Source: Lepidurus packardi (Eukaryota > Arthropoda > Branchiopoda > Notostraca > Triopsidae). From it: DNA of 64,000 nucleotides. The notes below the pieces were generated by a model. The model was not told where the DNA came from, made no database searches, and was given only the letters and a program-made list of their open reading frames with translations. The stretch is taken from NCBI GenBank assembly GCA_023053545.1, contig JAKZAN010000006.1, positions 11,105,412 to 11,169,411 on the forward strand, read 5' to 3'. The position numbers were made by a program, and so were the translations under genes. This document shows, in pieces, positions 23,341 through 32,381 of this stretch; positions within the stretch are counted from its first letter, which is position 1; every line of letters starts with the position of its first letter.

Positions 23341-23358
23341 TTCCCGGTCGATGCACCA
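23341..23358 (-). promoter_or_regulatory. BEL/Pao primer binding site, tRNA-Gly-like
   Basis: On the minus strand, TGGTGCATCGACCGGGAA lies 6 nt inside the 5' LTR. It is complementary to the 3' end of insect-type tRNA-Gly(GCC) with one mismatch; the tRNA sequence is recalled, not searched. Confidence 0.65.
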
Positions 23359-23364
23359 TAAAAT

Positions 23365-23754
23365 TGTACGAAACGCGTAGGGTTCGATGAGTTGATGCGA
23401 GAACGTGGGTGCGTAAGTTGAACGTGAACGTGTGGGTTTTAAAGATTTTTATTGAATTACGCCTATGCACGGCCTTACACTTAAATACACAACACTATCG
23501 CGAGGGAAAATTAGTACTGTGTTTCGTAGGACGTAGAGAAGTATATTGAACGTGTAGTAAACAAAAAAAAACGTCCCTATCCCTGTGCCACCACCTCTAT
23601 ATATCCCTGAAGGTAAAAAGGAGACCAACGTTGACTTGGGTAAAAGGATGAAGTAAAAACAGAAACACAAAAAGGGGAGCCAAACATTCTGGGAATGGGT
23701 CACTCTGGGTCAAAAGGGCAACCAACGTTTGAGCTTGATTAGTAGTCTAGAACA
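23365..23754 (-). repeat. BEL/Pao 5' LTR
   Basis: 390-bp copy of 17280-17669; same length and no visible mismatch. Confidence 0.93.
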
Positions 23755-23843
23755 ATAGGAAAGACAAGACGTTGGAGCTTATGGCTTTGTTGGTAGGGAA
23801 CGTCTGCTCTAAGAAAAAGACGTCCCGTTCTCAAAGAAAATAA
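23755..23843 (+). pseudogene. Last codons of the split Harbinger Myb-like gene
   Basis: Downstream remainder of the coiled-coil exon after the BEL/Pao insertion, ending TAA at 23841-23843. The second Harbinger copy has the matching block (LMAMLVGNAC, ARSQRK) at about 30890-30959. Confidence 0.7.
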
Positions 23844-23954
23844 GAGCATGTTTCCTTTCATGTCATGTATTAGAGATGATCTCAACTTACCAGTGCAATA
23901 CAAAGCCGTGCATTTCTAGAAAGTAGACGTTCGCAAAAATTTGAAAGTTGGAAA

Positions 23955-25190
23955 TTATAAATTTGCACACAAGGTACGACGAATCAATTCCGGGTTTGCA
24001 GCGGCTTGTGGGACGCGTGGATCTGGAATAACTTCGGCAGGTCCGTCATTCTCTACAGCCATCTGGAAGCAAGAGTCAAACGTGTCGCCCTGCTCTTCGC
24101 AAATGTTGTGAAGAATGCAACACGCGTATATGACCCTGTTAATCCGACGGATATTGTTGTCGTTTCTTTTGAGGAGACACCTCCATCTACACTTTAGCTT
24201 CCCGATGGCCCGTTCAACTACCATGCGATCACTGCTCAGAATGTTGTTAAAGCGTTCTTTCTCAGCAGTGATCGCATGGGTAGGGTAAGGCTTCATGAGC
24301 CAAGTAAGGATCGGATATGCTGCATCGCCAATAAGGTAATACGGGACGTTGACGTCCCCGATGAGCTTCGTGGTGTCATGAAACAACGTTCCCTGCTGGC
24401 CAAGCTGGTACAGTTTGCTGTTGACGAAAATTCGTGCATCGTGAACCGAGCCTGGCCAGCCAGCGTTGATATTGATGAAGCGCCCTGAGAAGTCGACCAC
24501 CACTTGGAGGACGACAGTGTATCCCCCCTTTCGTACGCAATAATAGTCCGCACGGTATTTTGGCGGGGCCAAAATAGGAATATGCGTACCATCAATGGCA
24601 CCAACGCACTGGGGGAGATTTCTACGCTCAAAGCTAGACACCGTTTCTTCCAGACGCTGGCCAGTTGGCATTGATATGATGGAGTCGCCTAGTAGAACTA
24701 CCAGGGCATCGCAGGTCTCATGAAAGGCCCGCCATGCTGTAGTTCGGCCTATACCAAAGAGACCACCCAACGTCCGAAACTCAATATTTGTTCCAAGGCG
24801 CCATAATGTGATCGCAACCCGTTTTTCGCAAGAAACAGGTACTCGGTAGTTAGTCGTCTTTTTGGCAAGCTTTTCGCGAAGAAGATTGGAAAGGTAATGG
24901 AAGGTACGACGGGTCACACGGATGTTAAGCTTCCATTCCTTGTCCGTCCACCTTTCATTCATGATCTCTGTCCAAAAAGTGTCCGTTCTCTTAAATACCC
25001 ATACCGATCGATGACAGGCTCTACTGGTTAATATTTTGTGAACCATGGTGAACTGCATCAACAACCGTTTCCTGCGAATTTCTCTAATACTTGACAGAGC
25101 CAACAGGATTTCGAAGTCGCTATTTTCGATACCGTGGTTTGAAAGCCTCGACGTAAGACACGCTGAAACGCGATCTAGATATTGTACCAA
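23955..25190 (-). CDS. PIF/Harbinger DDE nuclease, uninterrupted
   Basis: Up to 411 codons on the minus strand, convergent with the Myb-like gene. The helix-turn-helix-like N-terminal half has WRLGTNIEFRTLGGLFGIGRTT. The nuclease core has CVGAIDGTHI (Asp), WPGSVHDARIF (Asp), LIGDAAYP (Asp) and VERAIGKLKCRWRCL (Glu), all intact. The C-terminus reads ACCILHNICEEQGD. The open frame has no ATG at its upstream edge; the first in frame is at 25058-25056, so the first 44 codons are either non-coding or need an upstream exon. With an intact core this copy might still cut related ends, including the MITE next door, although its own Myb partner is broken. Confidence 0.9.
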   Translation of the reverse strand: MVQYLDRVSACLTSRLSNHGIENSDFEILLALSSIREIRRKRLLMQFTMVHKILTSRACHRSVWVFKRTDTFWTEIMNERWTDKEWKLNIRVTRRTFHYLSNLLREKLAKKTTNYRVPVSCEKRVAITLWRLGTNIEFRTLGGLFGIGRTTAWRAFHETCDALVVLLGDSIISMPTGQRLEETVSSFERRNLPQCVGAIDGTHIPILAPPKYRADYYCVRKGGYTVVLQVVVDFSGRFININAGWPGSVHDARIFVNSKLYQLGQQGTLFHDTTKLIGDVNVPYYLIGDAAYPILTWLMKPYPTHAITAEKERFNNILSSDRMVVERAIGKLKCRWRCLLKRNDNNIRRINRVIYACCILHNICEEQGDTFDSCFQMAVENDGPAEVIPDPRVPQAAANPELIRRTLCANL

Positions 25191-25543
25191 GTATTTTAAT
25201 TAATATGCATATCTAACGTATAATATAGTAGTTTATTACTGCTCTGCGACGCAGCAAAGTCCAGCAACATCTTCTGAAGTAAAAGGAATATAAAACTTTC
25301 ATCCATTTCCCAAGAATTCGAGTTTGCGCTACAATAGTTTGACAATTTTGTTGTTGTTTATATATATGTCTTGCTTTTTATTAATATCACTCACTGCGAT
25401 AGAACGATTTGAAGCTTATAATTACAGGTTGAATCGATATCAAGCTCAACTCGAGTGAATAATATTATGTCAATGGGGACGCAAGTTGACTAAACCAAAC
25501 ACCGGTGCTGAGTTCTGGGAACTCAACACCGGTGTCGAGCTTT

Positions 25544-25561
25544 CAGTGGAAACACACTCTT
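25544..25561 (-). repeat. Harbinger right TIR
   Basis: Perfect inverted match to 16044-16061. Confidence 0.85.
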
Positions 25562-25562
25562 A

Positions 25563-26103
25563 GGGTGCGTTCCAATTGCGAACTCGACTAGGGAGTTGAG
25601 TTTTCCGGACTCGGGCTGAGTAAACCCGCGTCCCAATAGGCACATGTACTATTCAATCGGGTTATGGTTGGAATCGATTGTACAATGACACAGTACAATC
25701 GATTGTACAATCAGAGACAATGAATCGCTGTATTGCACTCAACGATACAATACTACTTCATTTAAAATTTAAAAGTGAAAATTTAAAGAAAGGTTAATAT
25801 TTCTAAAAAAATACCTTTTTATGTGACGATACAATAAGATAATATAACTGTAAACGAAAAGAGTGAAAATGCTTGAAAAGCTTTGTTTTGTTTACATGGA
25901 ACCACGACTCGGCCTAGCACCCAGACGCGAAACGTCCCCCAACTCGCTTCTGCTGTGCTCAACCCTGATCCAAAGTGGAGTCGAACAACCCTTCCCCAAA
26001 CTCCGCTTTGAACCCGAGTTTGGCCACTTGAAACAGGCGAGTTCTGGAACCCGAGTTGAAAACCCACTTCAACCCGGGTTGAGTCCCCAATTGGAACGCA
26101 CCC
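25563..26103 (-). mobile_element. 541-bp Harbinger-type MITE
   Basis: A 16-bp TIR, GGGTGCGTTCCAATTG, at 25563 is matched inverted at 26088-26103, with TTA on both sides (25560-25562 and 26104-26106). No gene inside. Read on the minus strand, its first 200 bp resemble the 5' ends of the Harbinger copies at 16062 and 27424 (shared AACTCG(A/G)GTTC, TGGCCAAACTC, GGATCAGG blocks), so it is a non-autonomous derivative. A tandem AATCGATTGTACAAT lies at 25671-25712. Confidence 0.85.
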
Positions 26104-26106
26104 TTA

Positions 26107-26122
26107 GGGTGCGTTCCAATTG
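26107..26122 (+). repeat. Extra solitary copy of the MITE TIR
   Basis: GGGTGCGTTCCAATTG recurs directly after the MITE's right TTA, then a partial GGGTGCGTTAGGGTG and another TTA. It looks like debris from excision or a nested neighbour. Confidence 0.6.
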
Positions 26123-26149
26123 GGGTGCGTTAGGGTGTTAGGGAAGTTT

Positions 26150-27422
26150 TATCACTACAAAAAAGAAGAATTTTACTTGAACAAACATATTTTAACAGAA
26201 TGACAGAGTGCCACAAAGATGACTTGGTGGTACAAGAGAGGGTTAATAAGAGATCCTTAATGAAGGGTGATATGTTTAAAAATCTGTTACCACCATGGGA
26301 ATTTGAAGGGTATCTAACACAAACCGAAATTCCAGAATTTAGGAAGGAAAAGAGCCATATACAAACAGTGCAAGAAGTTTTATTTGTTCTAGAGAAGTAT
26401 TATGGAGGTTACAAAAGAGTGTTTACAGATGGTTCGAAGGACAGGGAGGGAAACACGGGGTGCGGCGTATACATGGAGGAAACCGAAGAGACAAGAGTAT
26501 ACGCTTTGAATCATTCGCCGACAGTAATGGCAACGGAACTACACGCCATATTAAAAGCCGTGGACTGGATAGAAGAAAAAGATCAAGACAAATACATTAT
26601 ATTAACTGATTCAAAATCGGCGGTATACCTCATGGACAGTTGGGGGAACCGATCTTATTATGGTATCGTGCAAGAGATCCAAACCAAGATAAAACGTTTA
26701 AAGATAGCGGGGTATATCATAAAGGTGCAGTGGATTCCGGCACATAAAGGGATCAGCGGAAACGAAACAGCCGATGGAGCAGCAAAAGAAGGAAGGCGGT
26801 CAAGAGTGGAGATTGAGCACAGAACAACCAGCCAGGAACTGAAAACAATACTAAAAAAGAAAATCGAACAACAGTACATAGAAGAGCTAAAAGCAAGAAC
26901 GGAACAGAAATTGGTGCAGAACACAGATCACTTCGGAACTAACAAGTGGAAAAACAGCAGGAAAAGAAGAGAAGCCATTGTTTTATTAAGATTAAGGTGT
27001 GGCCACGGGAGGTTCGGATCATGGCTAAACAGGTGTAACTTGATTGAAGACGATACATGCCGGTACTGTGGGGAAGAGGAAGAAAACCCAGAACATTTAA
27101 TAATGAGATGCGACAGATTCAAGGAAGAAAGGGAGGAATTTCGTAGAAAGCTAGAAATCAACCACATAGACTGGAGTTTGGATAATGTTCTAGCACTGGA
27201 GGGTGAGAAGAGGAAACAGAACATAGCGCAAACTGCGTTGATAAAGTATTTGAAAGCAACCGATCTAATTTCAATCATCTAGTCAAAAAAGGAATTTTAT
27301 ACCACCACGATCTACTTGTAACCCATTGAAGTATCTGTTGAAAGAAAGTCGAAGACGACAATGCGTTGCGAATGCGACGTTGGTTGTCTATAAAAAACAA
27401 AATACAATACAAAATACAATAC
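26150..27422 (+). mobile_element. LINE 3' end
   Basis: 5'-truncated copy holding RNase H, the C-terminal zinc finger and a 3' tail of repeated ACAAAATACAAT units at about 27395-27422. No target duplication was found. Confidence 0.75.
26200..27282 (+). CDS. LINE ORF2 C-terminal part: RNase H and CCHC-like finger
   Basis: A clean 360-codon frame. RNase H degrades RNA in RNA/DNA hybrids; its four acidic residues are visible in FTDGSKD, TELHAI, LTDSKSAVYL and NETADGAAKEG (about residues 75-195). A Cys/His cluster, CRYCGEEEENPEHLIMRC, near residues 287-304 is the usual C-terminal finger of I, R1, LOA and Ingi-like LINEs. The reverse transcriptase and endonuclease are missing, and ATG 26200 is internal to the original ORF2. 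The frame shows no damage, so the insertion is fairly young. Confidence 0.88.
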   Translation: MTECHKDDLVVQERVNKRSLMKGDMFKNLLPPWEFEGYLTQTEIPEFRKEKSHIQTVQEVLFVLEKYYGGYKRVFTDGSKDREGNTGCGVYMEETEETRVYALNHSPTVMATELHAILKAVDWIEEKDQDKYIILTDSKSAVYLMDSWGNRSYYGIVQEIQTKIKRLKIAGYIIKVQWIPAHKGISGNETADGAAKEGRRSRVEIEHRTTSQELKTILKKKIEQQYIEELKARTEQKLVQNTDHFGTNKWKNSRKRREAIVLLRLRCGHGRFGSWLNRCNLIEDDTCRYCGEEEENPEHLIMRCDRFKEEREEFRRKLEINHIDWSLDNVLALEGEKRKQNIAQTALIKYLKATDLISII

Positions 27423-27675
27423 CTCGCCTGTTTCCACTGGCTTAACCCGGGTTCAAGTGGGGTTGGGAGACGGGTCCTTCAACTCCATTTCGGATCAGGG
27501 GTTTAGGCCAGCGGTGGTGGGTTGGGGGAGTTTCACGTCGTGATGCTAGGTGGAGTCGTGGTGCAATGTAAATAAAGTCGTTGTTGATTTCATGCCTCAA
27601 GTTTTCCCTGCACAAACCGTTCAGTAACCATACACGTAATCATATCAAGTAAAATATATTTAATTTGTATAATAG

Positions 27676-27932
27676 TGTGAGATAGCCCGTAATAATAATA
27701 GTAGGAGATAGCCCGTAGCCATCCTTCCTCTGCGTACTTTCCTTTGTACCCTTTTCTCTTTCTCCTCTTTTTCCGTTTTTTACTCGTTGTTGACGGGTCG
27801 TTTTTTGTATGGTCGGTGGCGAGTGGTGCTTGTTTTGGCAGTCGGTCTTTGGTACGAACTCGAGAACAAACGGTGACTTTACTCTCTCCAAGCAAAGGGG
27901 TTTAGTAGATTAATTCGGCTACTTGCTACACA
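27676..27932 (+). repeat. Probable Gypsy 5' LTR
   Basis: TGTGAGATAG...CTACACA, ending two bases before the primer site. The left end is a guess from the TG dinucleotide; GAGATAGCCCGTA occurs twice near it. Confidence 0.5.
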
Positions 27933-27934
27933 TT

Positions 27935-27953
27935 TGGTGGCAGCGGTGGGATT
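27935..27953 (+). promoter_or_regulatory. Gypsy primer binding site, tRNA-Leu
   Basis: TGGTGGCAGCGGTGGGATT is the exact complement of the 3' end of common animal tRNA-Leu(AAG), as recalled. Confidence 0.8.
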
Positions 27954-28445
27954 TGCGTTGCTGTCTATTGCACGCAGGCTGCATTTTTCGTGGAAAATTA
28001 GGCTGGTTGGTGAGTGGCTGCGATCTGTTAGGAGTGATAGGAGTCCTGGGTGTGGTCGCTGCACGGTCTTTTGAAAACGCGTACGAGGCGGGCCGCGGAG
28101 CGCCTTAAATTGCCTTGGTTACAGAGACGCAGTTGACCTCAACCTGCCTATTACATCCGCGACGACCTTTGATTCCCCTTATTTTAAGCCAAAACCACCA
28201 GTCCTAAAAATCACCCGGTTCTTTCTGCCGGTTTTGATATTCCCTCGAACGGATTGTCAACGTCGGCCCTGGTGCCTCACATGTATGGGGTAGATCTGGG
28301 TGACGTATCGAGTGACAGTTCCTGTCAAAGTGACGGTGACCCAGAACCAACCAAAAGACGGGTTTCGGGAACCCTACTGAGGAGCGGCAGGTTGCTTCCT
28401 CGTACCCCCTCGACACTGCTTTGCCTTTCGTCCGACTCTTCCACG

Positions 28446-30503
28446 ATGGCGAAGTCAGAAGAGTCAGGAGAGACGTCGCGGGCGATGGTGGCCATGATGG
28501 CTCAATTCCAGCAGTTCTTAGCCCAGCAGCAGACACAACAGCACGCACCTGCGCTTGCCCTCCCGGCATACAATGGGGACAGCGATGTAGCGACTCGGAA
28601 AGACGCGTATCCTCTCCCCAGAGTGGACGACGTTCTTGATCGACTGGCAGGGGAATCGTACTTCAGTACGCTGGATATGTGCCACGGATATTGGCAGGTG
28701 GGCATGGCCGAGGCCTCTTCCAATACAAGCGTATGCCCCAAGGATTGTGCAACGCCCCTGCATCCTTTCAGCGTCTATTGGACCGGGTCCTCGGAAGCCT
28801 TAAGTGGCGCTTTTGTTTAGTTTACCTGGATGACATCATGGTGTTTTCTCTGACCTTTGAGGAGCATCTTGAACGGTTGTCATCTGTACTGATTTCCCAT
28901 AGGCAAGCAGGATTGTTGCTCAAACCGAGCAAATGCTTTCTCGCCAGTCGGAAGATCTTATTTCTGGGACACGTTATATCGGGAGATGGCATTCGGCCGG
29001 ATCCTAACAAGATTGAAGCAGTTTCAAATCATCCAACCCCTAGGAACGTCCGCGACGTGCGGAGCTTCCTGGGCTTAGCTTCTTATTACCGCCGATTCGT
29101 TCCAGGCTTCGCAAACACCGCGAGTTCGCTGAACGATTTGTTGAAGAAAGATGTCGGTTGGACTTGGGAGAGCAATCAGGAGCTGGCCTTCCGAAGTCTG
29201 ATTGCCGCTCTGACCTCCTCTCCTACCTTGGTACACTACGACGAGAACGCTTCCCTCGTTTTGCGAACGGACGCCAGTGGTACTGGGTTGGGAGCAGTGT
29301 TGTCACAGCTGGACGGCGATAAGGAAGGGGTCGTCAGTTACCTTAGCCGTAGATTGTCCGATGCCGAAAGGAAATGGCACAGCAATGAGCTCGAATGCAT
29401 GGCCGTCGTCTGGGCCGTTCAGAAGCTCAGGTCTTATTTGCTGGGAAAACACTTCACACTGCAGACAGCGCGGTGATGTGGCTGCGGTGATGTGGCTTTT
29501 TAAGAAAAAAAACATCACAGGGAAGTTCGCGCGGTGGGTACTGGCTCTACAAGAGTTCGATTTTGAAATCCGACACATCAAGGGCAGCCAGAACGTTGTC
29601 GCCGATGCGCTATCCAGGATCCCCGAGATGAGCCCAACGCCCGTGTGTGCGGCAATGGTCGTCCAGAGGGATGATTTCTTACTACAGCAGAGAAGCGACC
29701 AGCAACTGTCTGTCATTATGGAGTCTCTGGAGGCTGGAGAATCTGAGCACTCCCGCAGTTATGTTATGAAGGAAGGCGTTCTTTATCATACCACCGGAGA
29801 CCAGGGTAGAAAACTGCGTTTGGTCGTACCTCGCTGTCTGCGAAGGACCGTACTCTCAGAATGTCACGACAGTATTAGTGGGGGTCATCTGGGCATCGCG
29901 AAAACCTTCGATAAGGTTGCGAATCGGTATTGGTGGACGAAAATGACGAAACACGTGCAGGATTACGTAAGGTCCTGCATTAGATGCCAGACTTTCAAGC
30001 CTATGACAGGGAAACCCATGGGCAAATTGCAGTCGATAACACTCCTGAATATCCCGTTTCTAACTATGGGAATCGATCATGTTGGGCCCCTTCGGACGAC
30101 AATGCGGGGTAATCAGCACGTGTTGGTGGCGGTAGATTATGCGACCCGTTGGGTGGAGGCCTCGGCTGTTCCGGATACCTCAGCGTCGGTGGCGGCTGAG
30201 TTCCTCCTGAATCAAGTAGTCTATCGTCACGGTGCACCGGATAAGCTGATCAGTGATCGAGGGACGGCTTTCACTGCGCAAATATTCGAAAAAGCATTGG
30301 AAACCATTGGAGTCCGTCATGCGATGGCGGCAGCGTACCACCCGCAGACCAACGGCCTGTGCGAGCGGACTAACAAAAGCCTGATGGCAGTAATGGAACT
30401 TTGTATTGGCGGACTTGAACGGGATTGGGACCTTTTCGTCCCTGGTGCCGTATTCGCGCTTAACACCTCACGTCAGGAGACAACCAAGTACTCCCCGTTT
30501 TGA
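28446..30503 (+). pseudogene. Gypsy gag-pol, deleted and frameshifted
   Basis: The gag N-terminus (MAKSEESG, Gln-rich) is fused in frame near 28590 to reverse transcriptase (DAYPLPRVDDVLDRL, YFSTLDMCHGYWQV); the rest of gag and protease are gone. About 40 bp are missing near 28695, moving the frame; it continues with MPQGLCNAPASFQ and the YLDDIMVF active site. RNase H (RTDASGTGLGAVL) follows. A 14-bp tandem duplication (29470-29483 and 29484-29497) shifts the frame again. Integrase then has the H2C2 finger (HLGIAKTF...CIRCQTF), MGIDHVGPL, ISDRGTAF and NGLCERTNKS (Asp, Asp, Glu), ending abruptly at TKYSPF. Confidence 0.9.
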
Positions 30504-30959
30504 CGATCAACTAGATGAAGATTTCTCAGCCTTACCGAGTGATATTGAAGGTAATGTACTTTTATAAATGTTTAGCACGAAGTTATTTGTCTGTATATTA
30601 GAAACACGCAACGAATCTTCTAGCTCCCGCGACACAGTGCCGCCCCCGAAAAAAAGGTCAAAACAAAATTATTTGAAGATTATCGAGGACCTCATGCAGG
30701 GATTTGCTGAACGGGATGCACAGTTTTTAGAGCAGCACAGGCAGATACAAAGTGATATCAAAGAACGAAATGACAAGGAAGAGGCTTGGCGCATGAAACA
30801 GCTAGAGAACGAGGGACAACGTATTGCAAGAGAAGCAGCGCGCCTTGCAAAGGAAGAAGAACGCGTCAAGAAAGAGGAAGGACAAGATGCTTGATCTAAT
30901 GGCTATGCTGGTCGGAAACGCCTGCGCAGAAAAGAAGCCAGCCCGTTCTCAACGGAAAT
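30504..30959 (+). pseudogene. Second Harbinger Myb-like gene, 3' exons only
   Basis: The tail of exon 1 (DEDFSALPSDIEG) is spliced over a 51-bp intron (30551-30601, GTAATG...TTAG) to the coiled-coil exon (QGFAERDAQFLEQHRQIQ...). A one-base shift near 30880 stops the frame at 30894, while the conserved end block continues in another frame to about 30959. The Myb domain itself is absent. Confidence 0.75.
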
Positions 30960-31064
30960 GAATCTTTCTCGTAATTTATTTCTGAAATTATCCCAGTTCT
31001 GAAGTGCAATACATTACTCGTTCATTTTAAGTGCAATTTCTAGTTTCAACTGGAATTGAAACTT

Positions 31065-31340
31065 CTACGGAGCATACCATACATGTGCAGATAGGGCATT
31101 ACGGATAGTATCTTGGTTCATGGCGTCTTGTGGAACAAAGGGATCTTGCACAACTTCAGCTGGACCTTCTTCTACAGCCATCTGAAAGCACGAGTCGAAC
31201 GTGTCGCCCTGCTCTTCACAAATATTGTGAAGAATGCAACAAGCATAAATGACCCTATTTATGCGGCGAATATGTGTGTCATTTCTTTTCAGAAGACACC
31301 GCCATCTACCCTTCAATTTACCAAAGGCACCACCTAATCT
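31065..31340 (-). pseudogene. Second Harbinger nuclease, C-terminal end
   Basis: Reads KGRWRCLLKRND, RVIYACCILHNICEEQGD and a C-terminus ending at 31065, close to the nuclease at 23955. The gap from 31354 removes the rest. The nucleotide match to the nuclease cores in the tandem array (for example 36266-36330) is very close, so it is the nearest relative in the window. Confidence 0.85.
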
Positions 31341-31353
31341 TCCACATCAATGC

Positions 31354-31453
31354 NNNNNNNNNNNNNNNNNNNNNNNNNNNNNNNNNNNNNNNNNNNNNNN
31401 NNNNNNNNNNNNNNNNNNNNNNNNNNNNNNNNNNNNNNNNNNNNNNNNNNNNN
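31354..31453. other. Assembly gap (100 N)
   Basis: Exactly 100 undetermined bases, the usual placeholder for a gap of unknown size. Confidence 0.99.
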
Positions 31454-31603
31454 GATCAAGGATGGCTTGAAAAATTAGGAGCCCAAGGGGTCTATCAAAA
31501 AATATTATTACAATCTAATTTTATTCGTATAATACAAAAATCCCCAATAAAGTCTTATTTTTTTCTATATCTGCTGTTTTTTTTATTATTTTGATATTCA
31601 TAA
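31454..31603 (+). pseudogene. nad5: Mitochondrial nad5, C-terminal 49 codons
   Basis: NADH dehydrogenase subunit 5 is a proton-pumping membrane subunit of complex I. The fragment opens with DQGWLE, a conserved C-terminal block, and ends in a hydrophobic stretch. TGA at 31592-31594 lies in frame and reads as tryptophan under invertebrate mitochondrial code; TAA at 31601-31603 ends the gene. It has no other stop. In the nucleus it cannot be expressed as such. Confidence 0.85.
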
Positions 31604-31608
31604 TTTAA

Positions 31609-31672
31609 GTTTTTATAGCGTATGCAGAGTGTAGTACTGAAGATGCTAATGATATTTTAGGATTTAAAAACA
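31609..31672 (+). tRNA. trnF: Mitochondrial tRNA-Phe (GAA)
   Basis: Acceptor arms GTTTTTA (31609-31615) and TAAAAAC (31665-31671) pair fully, with discriminator A. The anticodon stem TAGTA/TGCTA encloses loop CTGAAGA with anticodon GAA. D and T arms are weak, as common in arthropod mitochondria. It starts 5 nt after nad5, its normal neighbour. Confidence 0.88.
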
Positions 31673-31741
31673 TACTACTAAAAATTGAAAAATTTTATTT
31701 TTACAATGAAAATGTAACGTTTTCAAATAAACTATAGTGGC
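31673..31741 (-). tRNA. trnE: Mitochondrial tRNA-Glu (TTC)
   Basis: On the minus strand the acceptor GCCACTA pairs with TAGTAGT at six of seven positions (one G-U). D stem GTTT/AAAC, anticodon stem TTACA/TGTAA, loop TTTTCAT with anticodon TTC. It abuts trnF tail to tail, as in the ancestral arthropod genome. Confidence 0.85.
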
Positions 31742-31785
31742 AAGAATACAAACGGAGTTTAACCGCTTAAAATGAGAGTTAGCAG
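31742..31785 (-). tRNA. trnS1: Mitochondrial tRNA-Ser1 (GCT), 3' half only
   Basis: From the anticodon loop CTGCTAA (31779-31785, minus strand) the 3' half is present, with a T arm GCGG/CCGT around TTAAACT. The 5' half is absent: homology stops at the first base of the anticodon loop, where the hairpin at 31786 begins. Confidence 0.75.
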
Positions 31786-31822
31786 CACAGTATAGAGGTT
31801 TTCTATAAACCTCTATACTGTG
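31786..31822. repeat. Perfect 16-bp hairpin
   Basis: CACAGTATAGAGGTTT, a 5-nt loop TCTAT, then the exact complement. It sits precisely at the mitochondrial breakpoint. Confidence 0.9.
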
Positions 31823-32381
31823 GCCACATCTTGTTCCAGTAGGAGAGTTAAGTCGTCGACAGAAATGTTGGGTTGGGGTATGGGCCTGGTCCTGGGTGGG
31901 GTTGTTATGGGTCTGGTGGAGTTACTGAGCGATGGCCAGGATGGTTGCGGGAACGATTGGTGGAGGTGGGGTGGAGTTTGTTAGCCGTCTCCTTTAGAGA
32001 TTTAATCTCTGCTAGTAGCTTAGAGATGGCGTTGGTTTGCTGTTGGATTTGGTCTAATTTGGAGCTCATTTGGATGATTTGCTGATTTGATTTGAGAGCT
32101 GATTTGGTCTAATTTCGATAATTCCTCCCTCGGGAGGAGGACCGAGGAAACCTACGGTGGAGGGCGTGCCAGTTTGTAAAGGCCGCCCAGTGTGATAACA
32201 GTCTGTGATATCCCCTTCCCCTACCCGATTTGAAATGTACGGTTTAACAATAAACTTCGGCAACAGGCTTAGGTCTATACGCCAATCAAAAAAATGAAAG
32301 GAAGTAACTTACTTTCCAGCACAAACCTTCTCCCAAACGGCTCCCCCCGGCGGGACATTTTGTACGGTCGGCCTTTGGAGG
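31823..32381. other. No confirmed gene
   Basis: On the minus strand a short stop-bounded frame ending at 31905-31907 reads as a coiled-coil-like peptide (SKLDQIQQQTNAISKLL), perhaps a gag or ORF1 remnant, but it is frame-broken near 32075. Nothing else is recognised. Confidence 0.4.

Larger units (their letters stand above)
17280..23754 (-). mobile_element. Young BEL/Pao retrotransposon, complete
   Basis: 6,475 bp on the minus strand with two 390-bp LTRs at a constant offset of 6,085 bp and no difference seen by eye. ATAGG is duplicated at 17275-17279 and 23755-23759. One gag-pol ORF of 1,736 codons plus a short frame-shifted tail fills the interior. Confidence 0.95.
16044..25561 (+). mobile_element. 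PIF/Harbinger element with two convergent genes, split by a BEL/Pao insertion
   Basis: An 18-bp perfect TIR (AAGAGTGTGTTTCCACTG) at 16044-16061 pairs with its complement at 25544-25561. Inside are a Myb/SANT-like gene on plus and a DDE nuclease on minus, the standard two-gene layout. Without the 6,480-bp insertion (element plus one target copy) the element is about 3.0 kb. The right flank starts TA, giving TTA across the joint, but the left flank is CCA, so the 3-bp target duplication is not preserved. Confidence 0.88.
27676..30503 (+). mobile_element. Ty3/Gypsy fragment inside Harbinger, 3' end missing
   Basis: A probable 5' LTR (27676-27932), a tRNA-Leu primer site and a damaged gag-pol that stops inside integrase at 30503, where Harbinger sequence resumes. 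With no 3' LTR, a later deletion probably removed its end together with part of the host element. Confidence 0.8.
27424..31353 (+). mobile_element. Second PIF/Harbinger copy, carrying Gypsy sequence, cut by a gap
   Basis: 27424-27595 matches the 5' region at 16111-16290 (TGTTTCCACTGG, GGATCAGGGGT, AATGTAAATAAAG). It resumes at 30504 with the end of Myb exon 1, the coiled-coil exon and, on minus, the end of the nuclease gene. The TIR tip is missing. The first Myb exon is replaced by the Gypsy fragment. Confidence 0.8.
31454..31785 (+). other. Mitochondrial DNA insertion (numt)
   Basis: Contains nad5 3' end (+), trnF (+), trnE (-) and the 3' half of trnS1 (-), contiguous and in the ancestral arthropod order. 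It begins at the gap edge and ends abruptly inside trnS1. It may be a true nuclear copy or a scaffolding artefact, since the left side is a gap. Confidence 0.85.

Noticed and set aside
31454-31603. Nuclear-encoded hydrophobic peptide gene
   Set aside because: The frame fits mitochondrial nad5 with TGA as tryptophan and is followed by trnF, so it is mitochondrial DNA.
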